From assembly GCA_944474755.1 (NCBI GenBank), contig OX104113.1, positions 65,244,074 to 65,308,073 on the forward strand: a DNA stretch of 64,000 bases, in the 5' to 3' direction. Source of the stretch: Limnoperna fortunei. Its lineage: Eukaryota; Mollusca; Bivalvia; Mytilida; Modiolidae. A program made the translations under genes and the position numbers. How positions within the stretch are numbered: the stretch's first letter is position 1; each line of letters starts with the position of its first letter. Below the pieces are notes generated by a model. It ran no database searches. It saw only the letters and a program-made list of their open reading frames with translations, and was not told where the DNA came from. Of this stretch, positions 11,000 through 23,900 are shown one piece after another.

Positions 11000-12690
11000 T
11001 ATGTCCCAGCATAAATCATCGAAGATCTACTTTTAATTGTGCGTTTAAGATAGTTTTAAACGCAATACGATGTGCAAGTTGTGGATTGTTCTAGTCTCGA
11101 ACCAACTACCAGAAGCGACAGCGAAGCCTTCAACACTGGAAGATTAATGCATAGACAACAAAATTGTTTTTTTCTTGCACAACTTGTACAGCCAGTACAG
11201 ATATTCAACGTTACACTTATTTATTATCGCCGCCCAGGAGGGCGGCGATATATTTGTATTCACTTTCGTTGCTAACGATGGATAAAGGAGAAAATATTTC
11301 GAAGTACACTTAGTTACCATAGATGAACAGAATTTTGCTACAAGAATGTCAATCATTTAACTTGAGTGAAAAATCAAGATAATATATTAGGATCGCCTGC
11401 AAAATGCTTGGGTGATATCAAAGTTTCATGTAATAATAAGTTTTGTTGGTATTCTATTTACGGAAGTTAATAATGCAGGGAGACTCATTTTATCCTGGTA
11501 CTTTGTCTTTCGGTGATATCTCTATCGACTAGCGTAGCTTTTGAAAAATCGGAAACCAGAATAAAAGGCTATTTTGTGTATCCAATTCCGGAGGACGCTG
11601 ACATTTGTAACATTCAATAAATAAGTGTTATGTCAATAATTTAATTGAACCACGTGAATATTAGTTTTAATTTAAGTATATTTATGATTCAATATATGAC
11701 AAAAGATTACATGTGCGCAAATTTATAAATAGGGAAAAAGTTCAAATGCCTTCTTTTTGAAATTTCAATGCTTTCTAAGCGAATATTCATTAGATATTCC
11801 ATAGAAAGTGTGTGTTTTAGTTCGATTGAAAATCTGAGATGCCTGCTACGCAAGCTTTCATATTAAAAAAAACAACATAGATATAAACGTGCTTTACAAT
11901 GCGTCCCGTAAAATTATTATCAAATCTTTTTGACAAAATCGTGCAGAATGCAAAATACATCGGCGGCGAACTGATGCTTTGCATCAAAAGTTTTCTTGTT
12001 TGTTGCTTGTTGGAACTGTAAATACACTGTTGCACCTATGCATGAGCAGAAAGTATTGAGTGATCCGAAGGGGTTAAATTACTATATTAAAGAATAAGAA
12101 GAAGCACAATATGTACGATATAAGGGGGTACATAATAACATTGTTTTTATAGGCAGTTTTATCACCGTGGTTAAAAAAGCGAGTTTTGACCTTTTTTCAA
12201 ACATGTGATGCAGGAGCAGTCATATGTACAAATTTATTTTGCTTTGATTTATCCGTGTTTGGTTAAGTTTTGTGATCCCTTGTTAATTGTCTATATGTTA
12301 CGTTGTAAAATTAAGCAGATACAAGTATGTTTCATGACTGGCATATGACGAGTCATGAGTGCAATTTTTTTTAATGTATTGTAAGATTTGTAGTTGTCCA
12401 TTGTATTTTGTCTAACTTATTTGCAAACAAGTCGCGGAACGGAGGAAATATGGTGTTGTATAGTGAAAAATAAGTTGAAAAAACTTTGATCATCTTTTGT
12501 ACTTGTTATGAGCTCAAAAGAGTTTAGCAAGTCATATATTATTTTATATTATATAAAATGCTGACATGTTGAAACATTAACAATGAATTATCACATATAA
12601 ATATTTTTTAAAATGCAAGGATATATCATGGAATTGAAACACAAAATGTGGGCGTCAAAACATATTCAGCACAAAAAGCAATATATCATT
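11000..12690. other. Gene-free stretch downstream of the FMO gene
   Basis: No supported gene. It is mostly unique AT-rich DNA with short unsupported frames (for example 11072-11275 and 11817-12035 on opposite strands). It includes the 3' flank of the minus-strand FMO gene. Confidence 0.5.
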
Positions 12691-12697
12691 TTAGAAC

Positions 12698-15299
12698 CTA
12701 TACTTTTATTGAAAATATGCCGTAACCGTTTGAGAAAATGAAACGGAGTATGAAAATAAAAGTCAAAGCAAACAAAAATCTTCGCAATAACTTAATCCAC
12801 CCGTCATACAATCCGTCTCGTTCTCCTGCCCCGGATTGCCTTGTTTTCATGGGATAATATGTATTTTCCTCAACACTTTCGATTGATTTCCGTGCGCCGC
12901 TCCATTTTCCTGGACCATCCAATCTCCACTGAGGCGGTGTTGCCGGTCCAAAGTATAGTTTGTACCAAAATTTAGGGTTGGTGAAGAAATATTTAATCAA
13001 ATTGGGTTTACATCCTATTCTGGAAGCAAGATTGTCCAAATAATCTATAAAATATATCTGGAGACTATAACGCGGTGAATCAACGTACTTTGTTTTTAGA
13101 AACTGCCGCCTTTTCTCTACTATTTGTCGACGTTCCGCTGGTGATGGCAATGTACATTTTCCGGAAAAGACTTTGGACGCCCAGCGTGCCTGCATTTCAA
13201 GTATAGGCGGAAGTGATCCAAAAGGCTGAACAAGACCAATTACAGCTAAGCTACTGGGTTGGAGATCAACCGGAAACACGAGTTCATACAAGTAAGCGAA
13301 GTGATTGTCAACTTCAACAACCGAGTTCTCTAAAAACGGAAAGCTGTATTTGAATCCAGTGGCTAAGATGACGACGTCGATGTTTTCAACTACTGAGCTA
13401 TCGTCAAATTGGACGCCATTTTCTGTAAACTTCTCCACGTTTGATTTTATGCTTATAGCACCCAATAATATTCGATTGGGCAAATCGTCGCTTATTGTAA
13501 CAACCCCTCCATCAAATCTAAAATTAGGTGACAGACCATAGTTCGAATGATTGTATTTGTAGTTAATCTTGTGGTAATGAACTGGTCTCATCAGGTCCCA
13601 TGGTAAACTTTGTGAGAACCTGTTGATTGCCAAATGGTCGAATGGTATACCATATTCAGCAGCCCTCTGTATGACGTATGAACCTCTTCTGGTACTGACA
13701 TATACCTGAAAAAGACGAACCCACAAATACACATGTGTAACATATAAATTTAATTTATTAACTGAGTTAATTGAAAACGTCATGTTTGTATATTTACAAA
13801 CTATTGACATATATGTTCACCAATAATTGCATTATAATTTTATGCATAGAAAACGTGTTTCAGGATGTTTGCTGTCACGTGTTTTTTTGTCAGATTTTCG
13901 AACTCCTCGCGTGTATTCCATACCAAAGCATTAAATTTATTTGTCTATTAACCCACAATTATCTGTTCTTAATTTCAATTGCAACTGTCTTAACTGAACT
14001 GGATTATTTTTGAGGAACAATACATTTTCCATACTCATCCTATGAAAAATCAAGGAAAACTTACTTTCAAGCGCGTATATCTTAAAAAGATATTGACCTA
14101 TCATTATATTTTGCAACTTTAGCTTCGGAATCAAACTTTTCATAAAACATAGCAGTCATTTGAAAACCCCTTTTAAAACTGACTAGCGAACATATCCATA
14201 AAACTCTACAAGATGTAGAGTAATTTTTAGTTGAACGATTAAAAACAATTTATTGTGGAACGTGATTTCAAAATTAATTTATGATGGAAAACAAACAAAC
14301 TAGTCAATATCGGTTTCGGTTTTTGTTTGCTGGATTCCCGTGTTATTGCAGATTGCAGAAGTTTTACTCTCCAAACCTTACAAAATCATGAAGTGGTTTT
14401 AAAGTATGTACAGCCAAGTTCTGACGAGGAAGCAAACTGCTGTCCAAGATGTGATTTTTACGCCGTAAACAAACTATTTTAGCAGTTAAATTGAACATTT
14501 CTTTTTTTACAAGGGTTTGTAATATCGATATATCAAATATACGTAATTCGTAAGGGGTGCGGGGCCGCCGGATTCGTGCGAAAAAAAACAAAAAACAAAA
14601 ACCCCATTATAATTTATAATAAGTCTGCTTGATTCTAAAGAACAGATATACTTAATTTGTGTCTATTCAAGTTGAACCTACGTGTTCTGCATGGCGGCTC
14701 AGTTCAGTAGCTACATCTGCTCCAGAGTTGCCAATACCAACCACGAGTATTCTTTTTCCCTCATATCCATGGAAAGTTTTGAAATCATGGGTATGCATTA
14801 CTTTGCCTTTGAATCTATCTAAGCCAGGAAATGTCGGCATATTAGGTTCATGCAAATGTCCATTGCACACCATGACAAAGTCAAACATTTCGGAAGAGCA
14901 TTTTCCTGAAACGACGTTTCGGCTTGTGACTTTCCATCTATTGTTTTCGCCAACTTTCTCGATTTTATCAACAGAGTGCTCAAATTTAATGCAGTGTCTG
15001 AGGTTAAATTTTTCAGCATACATGCATAAATACTTTTTAAAATGTTTATGGTCCATGAAGTTTGGAAATTCTTTTGGTATAGGAAAATCACTGAAGCACG
15101 ACATTTCTTTGCTTGTGTTTATACTGCAGGAATTGTATAAGCTGGGGTCGCCATCTTTTGGTTTGGGATGGTAATTCCATAAACCACCGACGTCGGTATC
15201 TTTTTCATAGCACACAACATCAAAACCCTCCTCCAGACAGTGTTTGATTGACGCAAGTCCCGCAACTCCAGCTCCTACCACGCATACAATTTTTGACAT
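12698..15299 (-). CDS. Flavin-containing monooxygenase (FMO-type), two exons
   Basis: Exon 1 is 15299-14682 (206 codons) and exon 2 is 13705-12698 (335 codons plus TAG), giving about 541 residues, the normal FMO length. The intron 14681-13706 is phase 0 with GTAGGT at its 5' end and TTTTTCAG at its 3' end. Visible motifs are the FAD Rossmann loop GAGVAGL (9-15) with downstream EKDTDVGGLW (32-41), the FMO signature FKGKVMHTHDF (163-173, FxGxxxHxxxF), the NADPH loop GIGNSG (188-193), the ATGF motif (about 321-324) and a hydrophobic C-terminal anchor (about 515-535). Family knowledge: an NADPH- and O2-dependent oxygenase of soft N or S atoms, usually facing the cytosol on the ER. It lies on the same strand as the methyltransferase and near a P450 and an NRPS-like gene, so a tailoring role is possible. 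It could equally be an ordinary detoxifying FMO. Confidence 0.93.
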
Positions 15300-17139
15300 C
15301 TTTAAGTAAATAAGTTTAAAATGTTGACTTATTCTGCTAATAACAAATACAACAATTTTTTATGATATGTTTTAATGTTTACTTAAATCCCCTTTCTAGT
15401 GGTAAACTTTGCTGCTTTTATTTATGCATGTGCTAAGTGTATGTATGTATTGTGGGTTTTTAAATACCCGGTACTTGACGATTATGTATGATGTTATGAC
15501 ATGACATAATTATTTTAATTAAAGATTAGTAGGTATTGTAAGATTTTCGTATGATCAGACATTCATGGCAGAAAAAACTTAAAGTAGGAATAGCCCTAGC
15601 ATTTCTCGAAATTGTAATTATTTTTGTACAAATGAGTTTGTCAAATATTACATGTAAGCATTTTACCGTAGATAAAGAGAGATAACTTTGTTTCAGTACT
15701 ATGAAAATTGTGTAGGACTCTAAAAAATATGTTTAAAATATACTCCTCTCTTTACTCACTCAAAAAAAAACTAAAGAAGGATATAATATTTTTATAATAA
15801 TTATTTACTGAAACTAGCATTTTCTATTTATTTATGTGTATACTAGACTGCATAATTGACACCCCAAAAGTACCCACAGAGGCTTGCCCATGTCTGAAAG
15901 CTAATTCGTTCAATTAAACAATTACATAATTACTTTCTTTACATTACTCTATAAAAGAAAAAAGACGTTACCTTAATATTAAATAGACCTCAGAAAATGT
16001 CCCACAAAGAAATGTTCTATACTTGACTTATTTGTGTCTTTCTGGTATTTAATTTGTCATATCATATACACTTGTGATTTCCCACACGATCGTTACGTAT
16101 TGATAAGCAGTAATCCTATACTCAATAATGTCATAACCACAATTATTGCATGCTTCGTTTTACGAATATAATTTCTTATAAATCCTCTTTTCCCAATATT
16201 GAAAATGTATGTATGTATTCATACATATTTTTGGCAACTTTGGTTTTCCTATTCATAAGGTTTTTTAAAACGACAAGAGATATCTACTATAACTAATCCC
16301 ATTTTGTGCGAAATGACGCAGTAGATATTCTGAAAGCTTTAAGCAAACACTAATCCATCAATACACATAAAAGCTTTAATAAATGCTAAATCACTTTAGT
16401 ATGCATAAACTATTACGAAGATATTTGTCTAGAATTGTGCTAAAATAATAAAAATTACTTTAATAAATAAAAGTATTGTAACGGCAGAGAAATACATGTA
16501 TATTCTCCGAATAATCCTATGTCCTCAGCTGGCCTCTAACAACGGATATGTCGCCCAGCAAGACACCGCTGTACCAACTGTGCTAAAAAAGATCAACACA
16601 AACGCAAGAAAATGTGTTTAGGAACCAACCTAAAACCTTGGGAAAGAGCATCCCCTTAAGGTTTATAAACTCACCTACTAGTATCAGTTGATTGTGCGAA
16701 AAAAAACAAAGACTTAATTTAGCTTGGTTTCGACGGGACAGACGGCACAATAGTACACATAGCTGATATAATGAAAGTGTGAGGTTCAATACGTCCGCTT
16801 GTTACAGGGGTGGTTCAAAAAGTCCAATACAGATGGTTGTGCCGAGCGTACCTGGTTTCATGAGATTAGTCAGATTCTAATTCGGAAATCTTGCATGTCC
16901 ACGGACAATGGCAAATAACGTGTTTTGAGAGCATTCTTTAGACCATTTCTTTAGATTTTAAAAAGGAAAGACCCACCTTAGCCGCCACGAAAGGCAATAT
17001 TCTCTGTCCACACTCAACTTTTCATACTTCTTTAGCGGCAGTCAGCTTTTCATTAGCTCATTCCATTTCCGAAGCTGATTTTGTTGTCTGTTGACTAATT
17101 CTTGTCATAAATGTAGATTAAAAACTTTTCGATTTATAA

Positions 17140-17174
<35 letters not shown>

Positions 17175-17262
17175 TCATTTTGTGCAATAAATATAACGGC
17201 TAAAAATGTTTTCTATTATTCTTCTGAAAATAACTGGTATACATTTCATGATTTACGCGGGA
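15300..17262. other. Gene-free stretch upstream of the FMO gene
   Basis: AT-rich flank that should contain the FMO promoter. I see no decisive promoter element. A short (ATCA)n run lies at about 17140-17174. Reading frames here are short and without recognisable domains. Confidence 0.5.
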
Positions 17263-17518
17263 GGGGCCTCGGTGGCCGAGTGGTTAAGGTAATTCGTCTA
17301 CTATTAATCAAATGGTCTTTCAACACTAAGGTTGCGGGTTCCAGTCTCACTGCTGGTAGGGTGTACTCGACTTCAATCTTTATTGACAAAGATTGACAGT
17401 TTTCATACCGGTAATCTCCGGGTAATCCGGCTTCCTCCCCAGTAAAAGGTGGACGCCATGATATAGGTGAAAAATTGCTGAAAATGGCACCATTCAAACA
17501 AACAAACAAAACAAATCT
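17263..17518 (+). mobile_element. tRNA-headed SINE, full length
   Basis: GGCCTCGGTGGCCGAGTGG head, B-box-like GGGTTCCAGTC, core GGACGCCATGATATAGGTGA and a CAAACAAACAAA tail. An 8 bp target-site duplication, ACGCGGGA, lies at 17255-17262 and 17520-17527. Several substitutions mark it as older than the 6.2 and 6.8 kb copies. Confidence 0.85.
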
Positions 17519-18171
17519 AACGCGGGATACCTCATACATGTATAGCTAGCTTCTTACATTGTAAGGACCACATCCGTGTTTAATGTGATCAATTTAAACA
17601 GCAAAGCGATGTCTCTTAAGATTTCTTTTCTACACGTTTTTTGTGTGTCTGCCTTCAAACCAGTAGCTCTTAAGCGCTTGTAACGCTCACCTGACTTAAT
17701 TAATAAATTCCTCTAAGGAGACATGACATTTCATGCAAATTTTGATTTTAAACTCTTTTGTGAGACAGTTAGTGGAAAAAGCTATTTCCTAAACGACCCT
17801 ATGATAACCGGCTGTAAAAAGACAGCGTTATCCTGGCTTTATTTTCTTCATGATTCGGTTTTAATGTGTAAACAGTTTCTGAGAAGAAGCCGTTTGTACG
17901 TTTTTAACTTGGGCTCCTGTGCTAAGCTTTGTTAGGCGTTCCAAGGCGTCGGTCGTCTTGGATTTAGAATTAGCACAAAAAACTCAAAACTTTGTAGAGG
18001 ACCTTCCGAGTTACATTCCAATATAACAATATTACAATTCTATCTGCCGAGCGGTTTGTCAGAAAACATTTTAGCCAACCAGAACTCATTACATGTTTTA
18101 GCACTGGAAGCTATATGAGGAATTTACTTCATTTTTGCTCAGTTTGATTTTTCTGTTTGGAAATTTTTTTT

Positions 18172-18406
18172 ATTGTTTGTTTGAATTTTTTAACGCCACT
18201 TGAGCGAAATCTTGGCGTCCAATTTTTATTGTAGAGGAAGCAGGAGTATCCGGAAAAACCCTGATTTAGTAGAAAAACTGGCAATCCTTGACAATTAAGA
18301 TTGGAGTCGAGCACGCTTTGTCCGCAGTAAGACTCGAACCGCAACCTTAGGGTTGACAGGCACGTAATCAGTAGTAGACTAACTGAACGACTTGGCAACC
18401 GAGGCC
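18172..18406 (-). mobile_element. tRNA-headed SINE, decayed
   Basis: Reverse-complement copy of the same SINE: tail and core at the left, tRNA-like head ending GGCAACCGAGGCCCC at the right. The core is shortened (part of GCTGAAAAATTGCTGAAAG is missing) and the B-box region has changes, so it is probably inactive. Confidence 0.8.
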
Positions 18407-18509
18407 CCGGAACGATTTATAAGAAGAATTCGTTTTTATGTTGTTCTCATTGGGTTCTATCTTAAGCTATTGTCCAGGGTGGCGGTTATCCTGGATTTAG
18501 AAACGACAA

Positions 18510-18805
18510 CAAATACTCAAAATTAGTAGCTGACCATCTAAGGTACATTTCCACAATATAACTAAAAAAATTTTTGAGATATGTCAGCCCATCAGAACGC
18601 ATAAATGGCCCTAACAGCAATGTAAAGTATTTGACCAGCACCACGAACTCAAACTTTATTAAGTACCTCCCACTGAACATTCGTAAAAGATTGGTTTCAA
18701 TGGTCCAAGTACTAGTGGAGAAGAAGATTGAAAGGTGAAACGTTACGGCCGACAACGACGACAAACGCCAAGTGATGAGAGTGCTCATCAGGTGAGCTGA
18801 AAAGT
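18510..18805. repeat. Decayed interspersed repeat ending CGCCAAGTGATGAGAG
   Basis: Ends with GACAACGACGACAAACGCCA followed by AGTGATGAGAGTGCTCATCA. This pattern, with a distantly related stretch around 56840-56960 (CCAAGTTTCATT then AAAGTTTACGGACG), looks like a dispersed repeat. Reading frames through it are not supported as genes. Confidence 0.45.
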
Positions 18806-18855
18806 AAGCTATGAGGAAAAAAGTCAGTAAGACGGTATCTTTCTATATTTGTAAC

Positions 18856-18861
18856 TTTATT
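18856..18861 (-). promoter_or_regulatory. Candidate polyadenylation signal of the methyltransferase gene
   Basis: TTTATT on the plus strand reads AATAAA on the minus strand, about 75 bases after the methyltransferase stop codon. The position fits a 3' UTR end; no other evidence. Confidence 0.45.
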
Positions 18862-18935
18862 TAGAGTTTTATGTATAATTATTTATATATATTATTTATA
18901 TATTACAATAGTTCTGTAAAAAAGTAAAATAAAAT

Positions 18936-20132
18936 TCACGACAGTCTTTGGAGTACATAGTACTGAAATATGCCTGTTTTATCAACTGCAACTCCAACAC
19001 TCTGCTTCAAAACAAACTTTTCAATGCTCGAAAAATTAGCACGAGACAACAGGACGGGGGTGTGACCAAATATAACCATACATCCTCCTTCTCTCACCGT
19101 GGGAAGAAGCGCTTCTAATAATTGTTCTGCATCTGCTGAAGTCACAACTTCAGAGTTCAAAAAACGAATAAATACAACATCAGAAGATCCAGGCGAAACC
19201 TTGGGTTCCATAGCATTACCCCAGTGCACAATATCGACTCGGGTTTTGGCAAATCCAACCATCTGTTTGCTTAAATCTTGACCAATGGTAATGCTGTCTG
19301 GAAATGCCGTTTTGAGGGTCGACAAAAAGACGCCAGTTGAACATGCCGGGTCATATAGTACCTGGTTCTTTGAGTTTAAAGATTTAAGGAAGTCGATGGT
19401 ATAAGCTCTAATGCGTTCCTCTCCACAACCAAGCATGACATCAAAAGCGTCGTCAACGACCCAACCTTCTGCAGGGGAACACAACTCTTTTCTCGTGGAT
19501 TCTCGTAGAAGAGAAAATGGATAAACAAGCTCAACATTTCCGAATTTGTGTTCTGTTATTTCCTTCATTATTCTCAGCTTCTCTCCATTTCTCAAAGGAT
19601 AGTAAAACACGTGTACAGAATCTTCCGTAATTCTTTGGTCAGAGAAAATTCCCAATATCATTCCGCTCGAAATGAAGCTGCAATGAATTTCTGGAATACT
19701 ATTTTTTATCCATAGATCGGAGAGAAATTTACGTCCAATTAATCTATACCCCGTTTCACCGACATTAAATGTCAAGAAAAATATACTTTGGGGTACTGAC
19801 CAAAGCTTCTCGGAAAGTCTCTCGAGATTTCTTCTTTGCACGTCTGTCCAATAAACCTCATCTGAAATCGCGTTATCACTAGTAATTTTATATATCATGT
19901 AACGTTCTAGTTCAGATTTAAGTAATTCTAGCGTATTTCTATCACTATTATGGTCTGCAGCTTCCACAAGAGCTTCCTCCAAAAGAGCCTTTCCTTGCTG
20001 GAACTTTCCTTCGGAAAGAAGTTCTCGGATGCGTAAAAACTTCTGTTTAAGGTTAACATCGTACATTCCTTTAAATATTCCATCATAGCTTTGTATTGCT
20101 TCTGTAATTTTCGCCGTCTTCTGTTCCGACAT
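18936..20132 (-). CDS. Class I SAM-dependent methyltransferase, intronless
   Basis: A single 398-codon exon from ATG at 20132 to the stop at 18938-18936. Residues 258-368 carry a class I methyltransferase fold: motif I VLYDPACSTGVF (258-269) for SAM binding, an acidic residue at the end of strand 2 (GQDLS, Asp286), GNAMEP (305-310), and the strand 4 region DVVFIRFLNS (318-327) followed by LPTVREGGCMVIFGHT (343-358). The first ~240 residues form a separate domain I do not recognise: helical and charged at 1-110, then mixed, without transmembrane segments. The acceptor cannot be predicted. The lack of introns next to multi-exon neighbours is compatible with lateral acquisition or retroposition. 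Its base composition matches the neighbourhood, so any transfer is old. It is divergent from the P450 gene, with 802 bp between start codons. Confidence 0.85.
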   Translation of the reverse strand: MSEQKTAKITEAIQSYDGIFKGMYDVNLKQKFLRIRELLSEGKFQQGKALLEEALVEAADHNSDRNTLELLKSELERYMIYKITSDNAISDEVYWTDVQRRNLERLSEKLWSVPQSIFFLTFNVGETGYRLIGRKFLSDLWIKNSIPEIHCSFISSGMILGIFSDQRITEDSVHVFYYPLRNGEKLRIMKEITEHKFGNVELVYPFSLLRESTRKELCSPAEGWVVDDAFDVMLGCGEERIRAYTIDFLKSLNSKNQVLYDPACSTGVFLSTLKTAFPDSITIGQDLSKQMVGFAKTRVDIVHWGNAMEPKVSPGSSDVVFIRFLNSEVVTSADAEQLLEALLPTVREGGCMVIFGHTPVLLSRANFSSIEKFVLKQSVGVAVDKTGIFQYYVLQRLS

Positions 20133-20934
20133 TTTGTGTCAGGGGATGAATATATTCAGATCAAAATAAAATCCACACTCTGTACGTAAATTTTATCATA
20201 TGTAGATAACGCCGTATAAAGATAGCATATCCGGAAGTTTAATTTTTCTAAAATCGAACGATTACAGAAAAAAATATTTGTGTTATGGCTTGATTTCAAA
20301 TTGAAAAGAGGTACATCGATATGAAAGAAATATTTACAACAGTTCTTAGTCATCACAGTTTTTGCACCCGAAAAACTTAGAACTACGGTTAAAGCTAAAT
20401 GAGAAATACGCACATCTTTAGTGCCTTTTAAAATTAAAAAAAATAATTTTCCTATGACGTTCAACATGGAAATTTCAATTTTCGAAAAATATTACATTCT
20501 CGACTATTTTTCTGTTACCCTATTGCAAAAAGATTTAAATTTCCAAGTCTATTTATAGATCGGTATAACTTGAACACTGCATTTTCTAAAATTCACGACA
20601 GTTATTTTAGGGAATATTATACTTATCCAATCTCGAAATTTAGAGTGCAATCGACCTCAAAATCTAAATTAAAAAAATAATACAAAACAAACAAACAAAC
20701 AAATAAGACGTATTGCATTCGTTGAATTGATTACTCCCACCATGATGTTATTTGTTTACGTTTTAAATAAGGCAGAACAGTTTGTGCATAGCTTACGGAA
20801 TTATTCAAATTATACAATATAAAAACATCCGGTGTTTGTATTTTCTTGTGTAGATATAAGTTTGTAAATATTACAACTTAAGATATCGACTGAACGTGTT
20901 ATCTAATTCATTACAACGAACTCTGTGTTGGACA
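20133..20934. promoter_or_regulatory. Shared divergent promoter region (methyltransferase / P450)
   Basis: An 802 bp interval separates the start codon of the minus-strand methyltransferase from that of the plus-strand P450. A TATAAAAA box at 20818-20825, about 110 bases before the P450 ATG, is a plausible core promoter. No clear TATA element was found close to the methyltransferase start. Co-regulation is inferred from head-to-head spacing only. Confidence 0.5.
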
Positions 20935-23900
20935 ATGACTATTTTTCGGAGTGTCCTAACATTGCTGTGTTTTTGCGCATTGAAAGTCATTGCTTATCTC
21001 ACAAACTTGGTAAGTATTTTATTTGATATATAAAATATATGTACGTAGAGGAATATTTATATAATGTGCATGCTTGAGCTTTTGGAAGACAAGGGATGAT
21101 CAGTCGAGCTTGTCGCTCTACTTATAGTAGCGAGTACAAATAAAACACCAACAACATGCTAAAATTCGTCCTAGCATAGGAAAAACGTTAAACTCTCCCA
21201 TCATCAATCAACTTCAGAAAGCAATTAAAATACTTTAGACATGGACAGGGACTAATACTTAATTATGAAAATCAAATCAACAAGACATGCAGTTATTCCA
21301 TTTGCACACATCATTTATTTTCGTATTTATTTAGAGGATGTTTACAGGTATATGTCAACATTTATTCAAACATCAATCTCCTAGAAAGGACCGGTTTAAT
21401 CCCACAACGTCTACTCGCAAAATTAACATCTAATTAAGAAATATTGATTGCATGGCCTGCTTATGGAATGAATGAATGAATAGTTGAAAAAAAATATAAA
21501 AACTCGCCTAAAAGTAATAAGATTAAGTTGTCATTTCTTTTCGCTTCAAAATTAAATTGTATGGTCAACAGAAAATTAAATGAACTATTTAAATAATATG
21601 TACCTTAAACTGTAGAAGATTATGCACAAAACTGTATAAATGTGAATTTGATCAGGTTTTATATATTAGATGTTTATTTTGCAAGCAGACATCCGGGGAC
21701 CTTTATGGGACGCTCATAAAGAACATTTGCATTATGATCGAGCTTTGTTGAAGAACACCTTACGAACAAAGATGTATGTAAAGAAAACAGTCCACGTTTG
21801 CATAAATCTAAATTATTTTATGATAATGATATAATAAAATTTTTTTTTAAATAGTTTCTAGGAAAAACCACTAGTGACAATAAAAAACAAAATCACGAGC
21901 GTGTCATTTACAACATACAACTTCATGTACTTGTATATTTTGAAGCAAAAAAAAAAGCTTAGTACAGGTGGCAGTATAAACAGGATACAATGTAACTAAC
22001 ATGCGGACTGTGACTCATTTGTGTACGAGTAGGTATCACAAAAAACAAAAAGATTGTTCTAGCTTTAAATTGATAATGAAATCCTACATGTATATATACA
22101 ACGATGTATGTAAAAAACTATTTTAGATAAGAAGCGTTATGCGATTACGAAAATAATCCCAATCATTTAATATAATACAATTGAGGATATTTGGGTACTA
22201 ATATTGCCTTCAAACGGGAAATAATGACCCATGTATTTCACCACAATCTAACAACTGACCGGAAACTCCTTGCCATCCTCCTAGTCAGGTGTTCTGATTC
22301 CACGTTAGCTTTATCATCATTGAAACGAACGTGGAATCAGAACCCCTGACTTGGGTATGCTGGTTACTGGACGTTAAGGAAATATTCAAACAACTACCAA
22401 AATATCACAAGACACTTTAAATATCTTAAGACTATAACTATGGACATAGCTCACCTTATTAATGTCAATATCAGTATACAAATCCACAACGAGGAAAAAC
22501 TAAATATCATATTAATGTATTGTATTGTTGTGGAGAGGACTGTTGTTTAATGATATAACTTGATGTCCAATCCATTTGCTTACGACAATGAAATATTTAT
22601 TCATATAAAAAATATCATTCTAATAAGACGTCCTGTTATCTCCACACGAACGCAGGAGTATTTTGTGTGACGCTCTACCGTTACAAAGTGTCCTAAACAT
22701 TAGTTATTTCTGCAATTTTCGCGCCCTTCAACCTAATTCTTTTTATTCACTTTACAAAATTTGAATTACGGTTATTTACGTTAATTTATTCAGTGAATTC
22801 GTTTCTTGATCCCGATATGGCAGTTAAATAAATAATTATAGCAATAAGTGTTTAAATCATGAGTATTTTTACTGAAATTCTGGGCTGTGACAAACTTGTT
22901 TCGAAAAAAAACATTCAATCACCCGTCAAATAAGTGTAATCACCACCGCAGGCATTACGTCAATTTATTGTCTTTGATGTCTATTGGATATATTTATAAT
23001 CAGTGACCTGCTTTGCATATAGACTGGGACATTGTACATAGGTTACGATGTTTTGACGGTATTAAAGAATATCGCGGCTTGCTTGATTGATTTTTGGTTT
23101 ACATCCAGCGAGCAGTATTTCGGCTATATTCAGGACGCTAACAAGTAAACAAACAATTGATTAACGGAAAAAAGGGGTGGGTTTGGACACAGGGAATACA
23201 ATTTAGACTGACACTGGATAAGTATGGAGTTTTGGGAAGGGGCGGATGTTTTAGCTTTTTGTAGCGGCTACAATGAGCCTACTCTTTTCCGAAATCTACA
23301 AAAGGGGTCTTTATCGTGCAAGGAGCGTGGAACTCTTCGTTATCCTGTACGGTCCGCGGCCAGACTTTCCGTTTTATGACCTGACGACCCAACAACGAGA
23401 GGGTCTCCCCTATTCGCCACCCGGGGACGTGCTGGGCTTCAAAAGTTTATAATAACACGTCACTACACACAAGGCTGTCCCCCTCCCCCGTATAAGTATA
23501 TGAGTGAATGAGGTTTTGTTGTGTTGAAAAATCATTTTAATTTATTTAAAACTGTCGCAGGCGAGACAATTTTACAGTTTTTAAGAGAAATTTATATAGC
23601 AATTTCTTTTAACTTAATTGTGATATTAAATACTTTATATTGTTTTAATTACATTTTTATCTGTATATATTCTCAAAATATTGTATGAGATCTCGTTTTA
23701 GTATTAATGGAGGAATATTAAATGGCTATTTATAAACATGTATGTAAACTTCTAATTATAACGCCCTGAATACAGCTGAAATATTGCTTGCTGGACTAAA
23801 AAAACAAACAATCAATCATCATTTAATAACTGTATAAATATAAATGATTATATTAGTATCCTAAAATAATTTGCACTACAACACCTTAAAAAGAATATTA

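Noticed and set aside
14659..15174. 171-codon plus-strand frame
   Set aside because: It lies antisense to FMO exon 1, which has strong FMO motifs; no domain on this strand.
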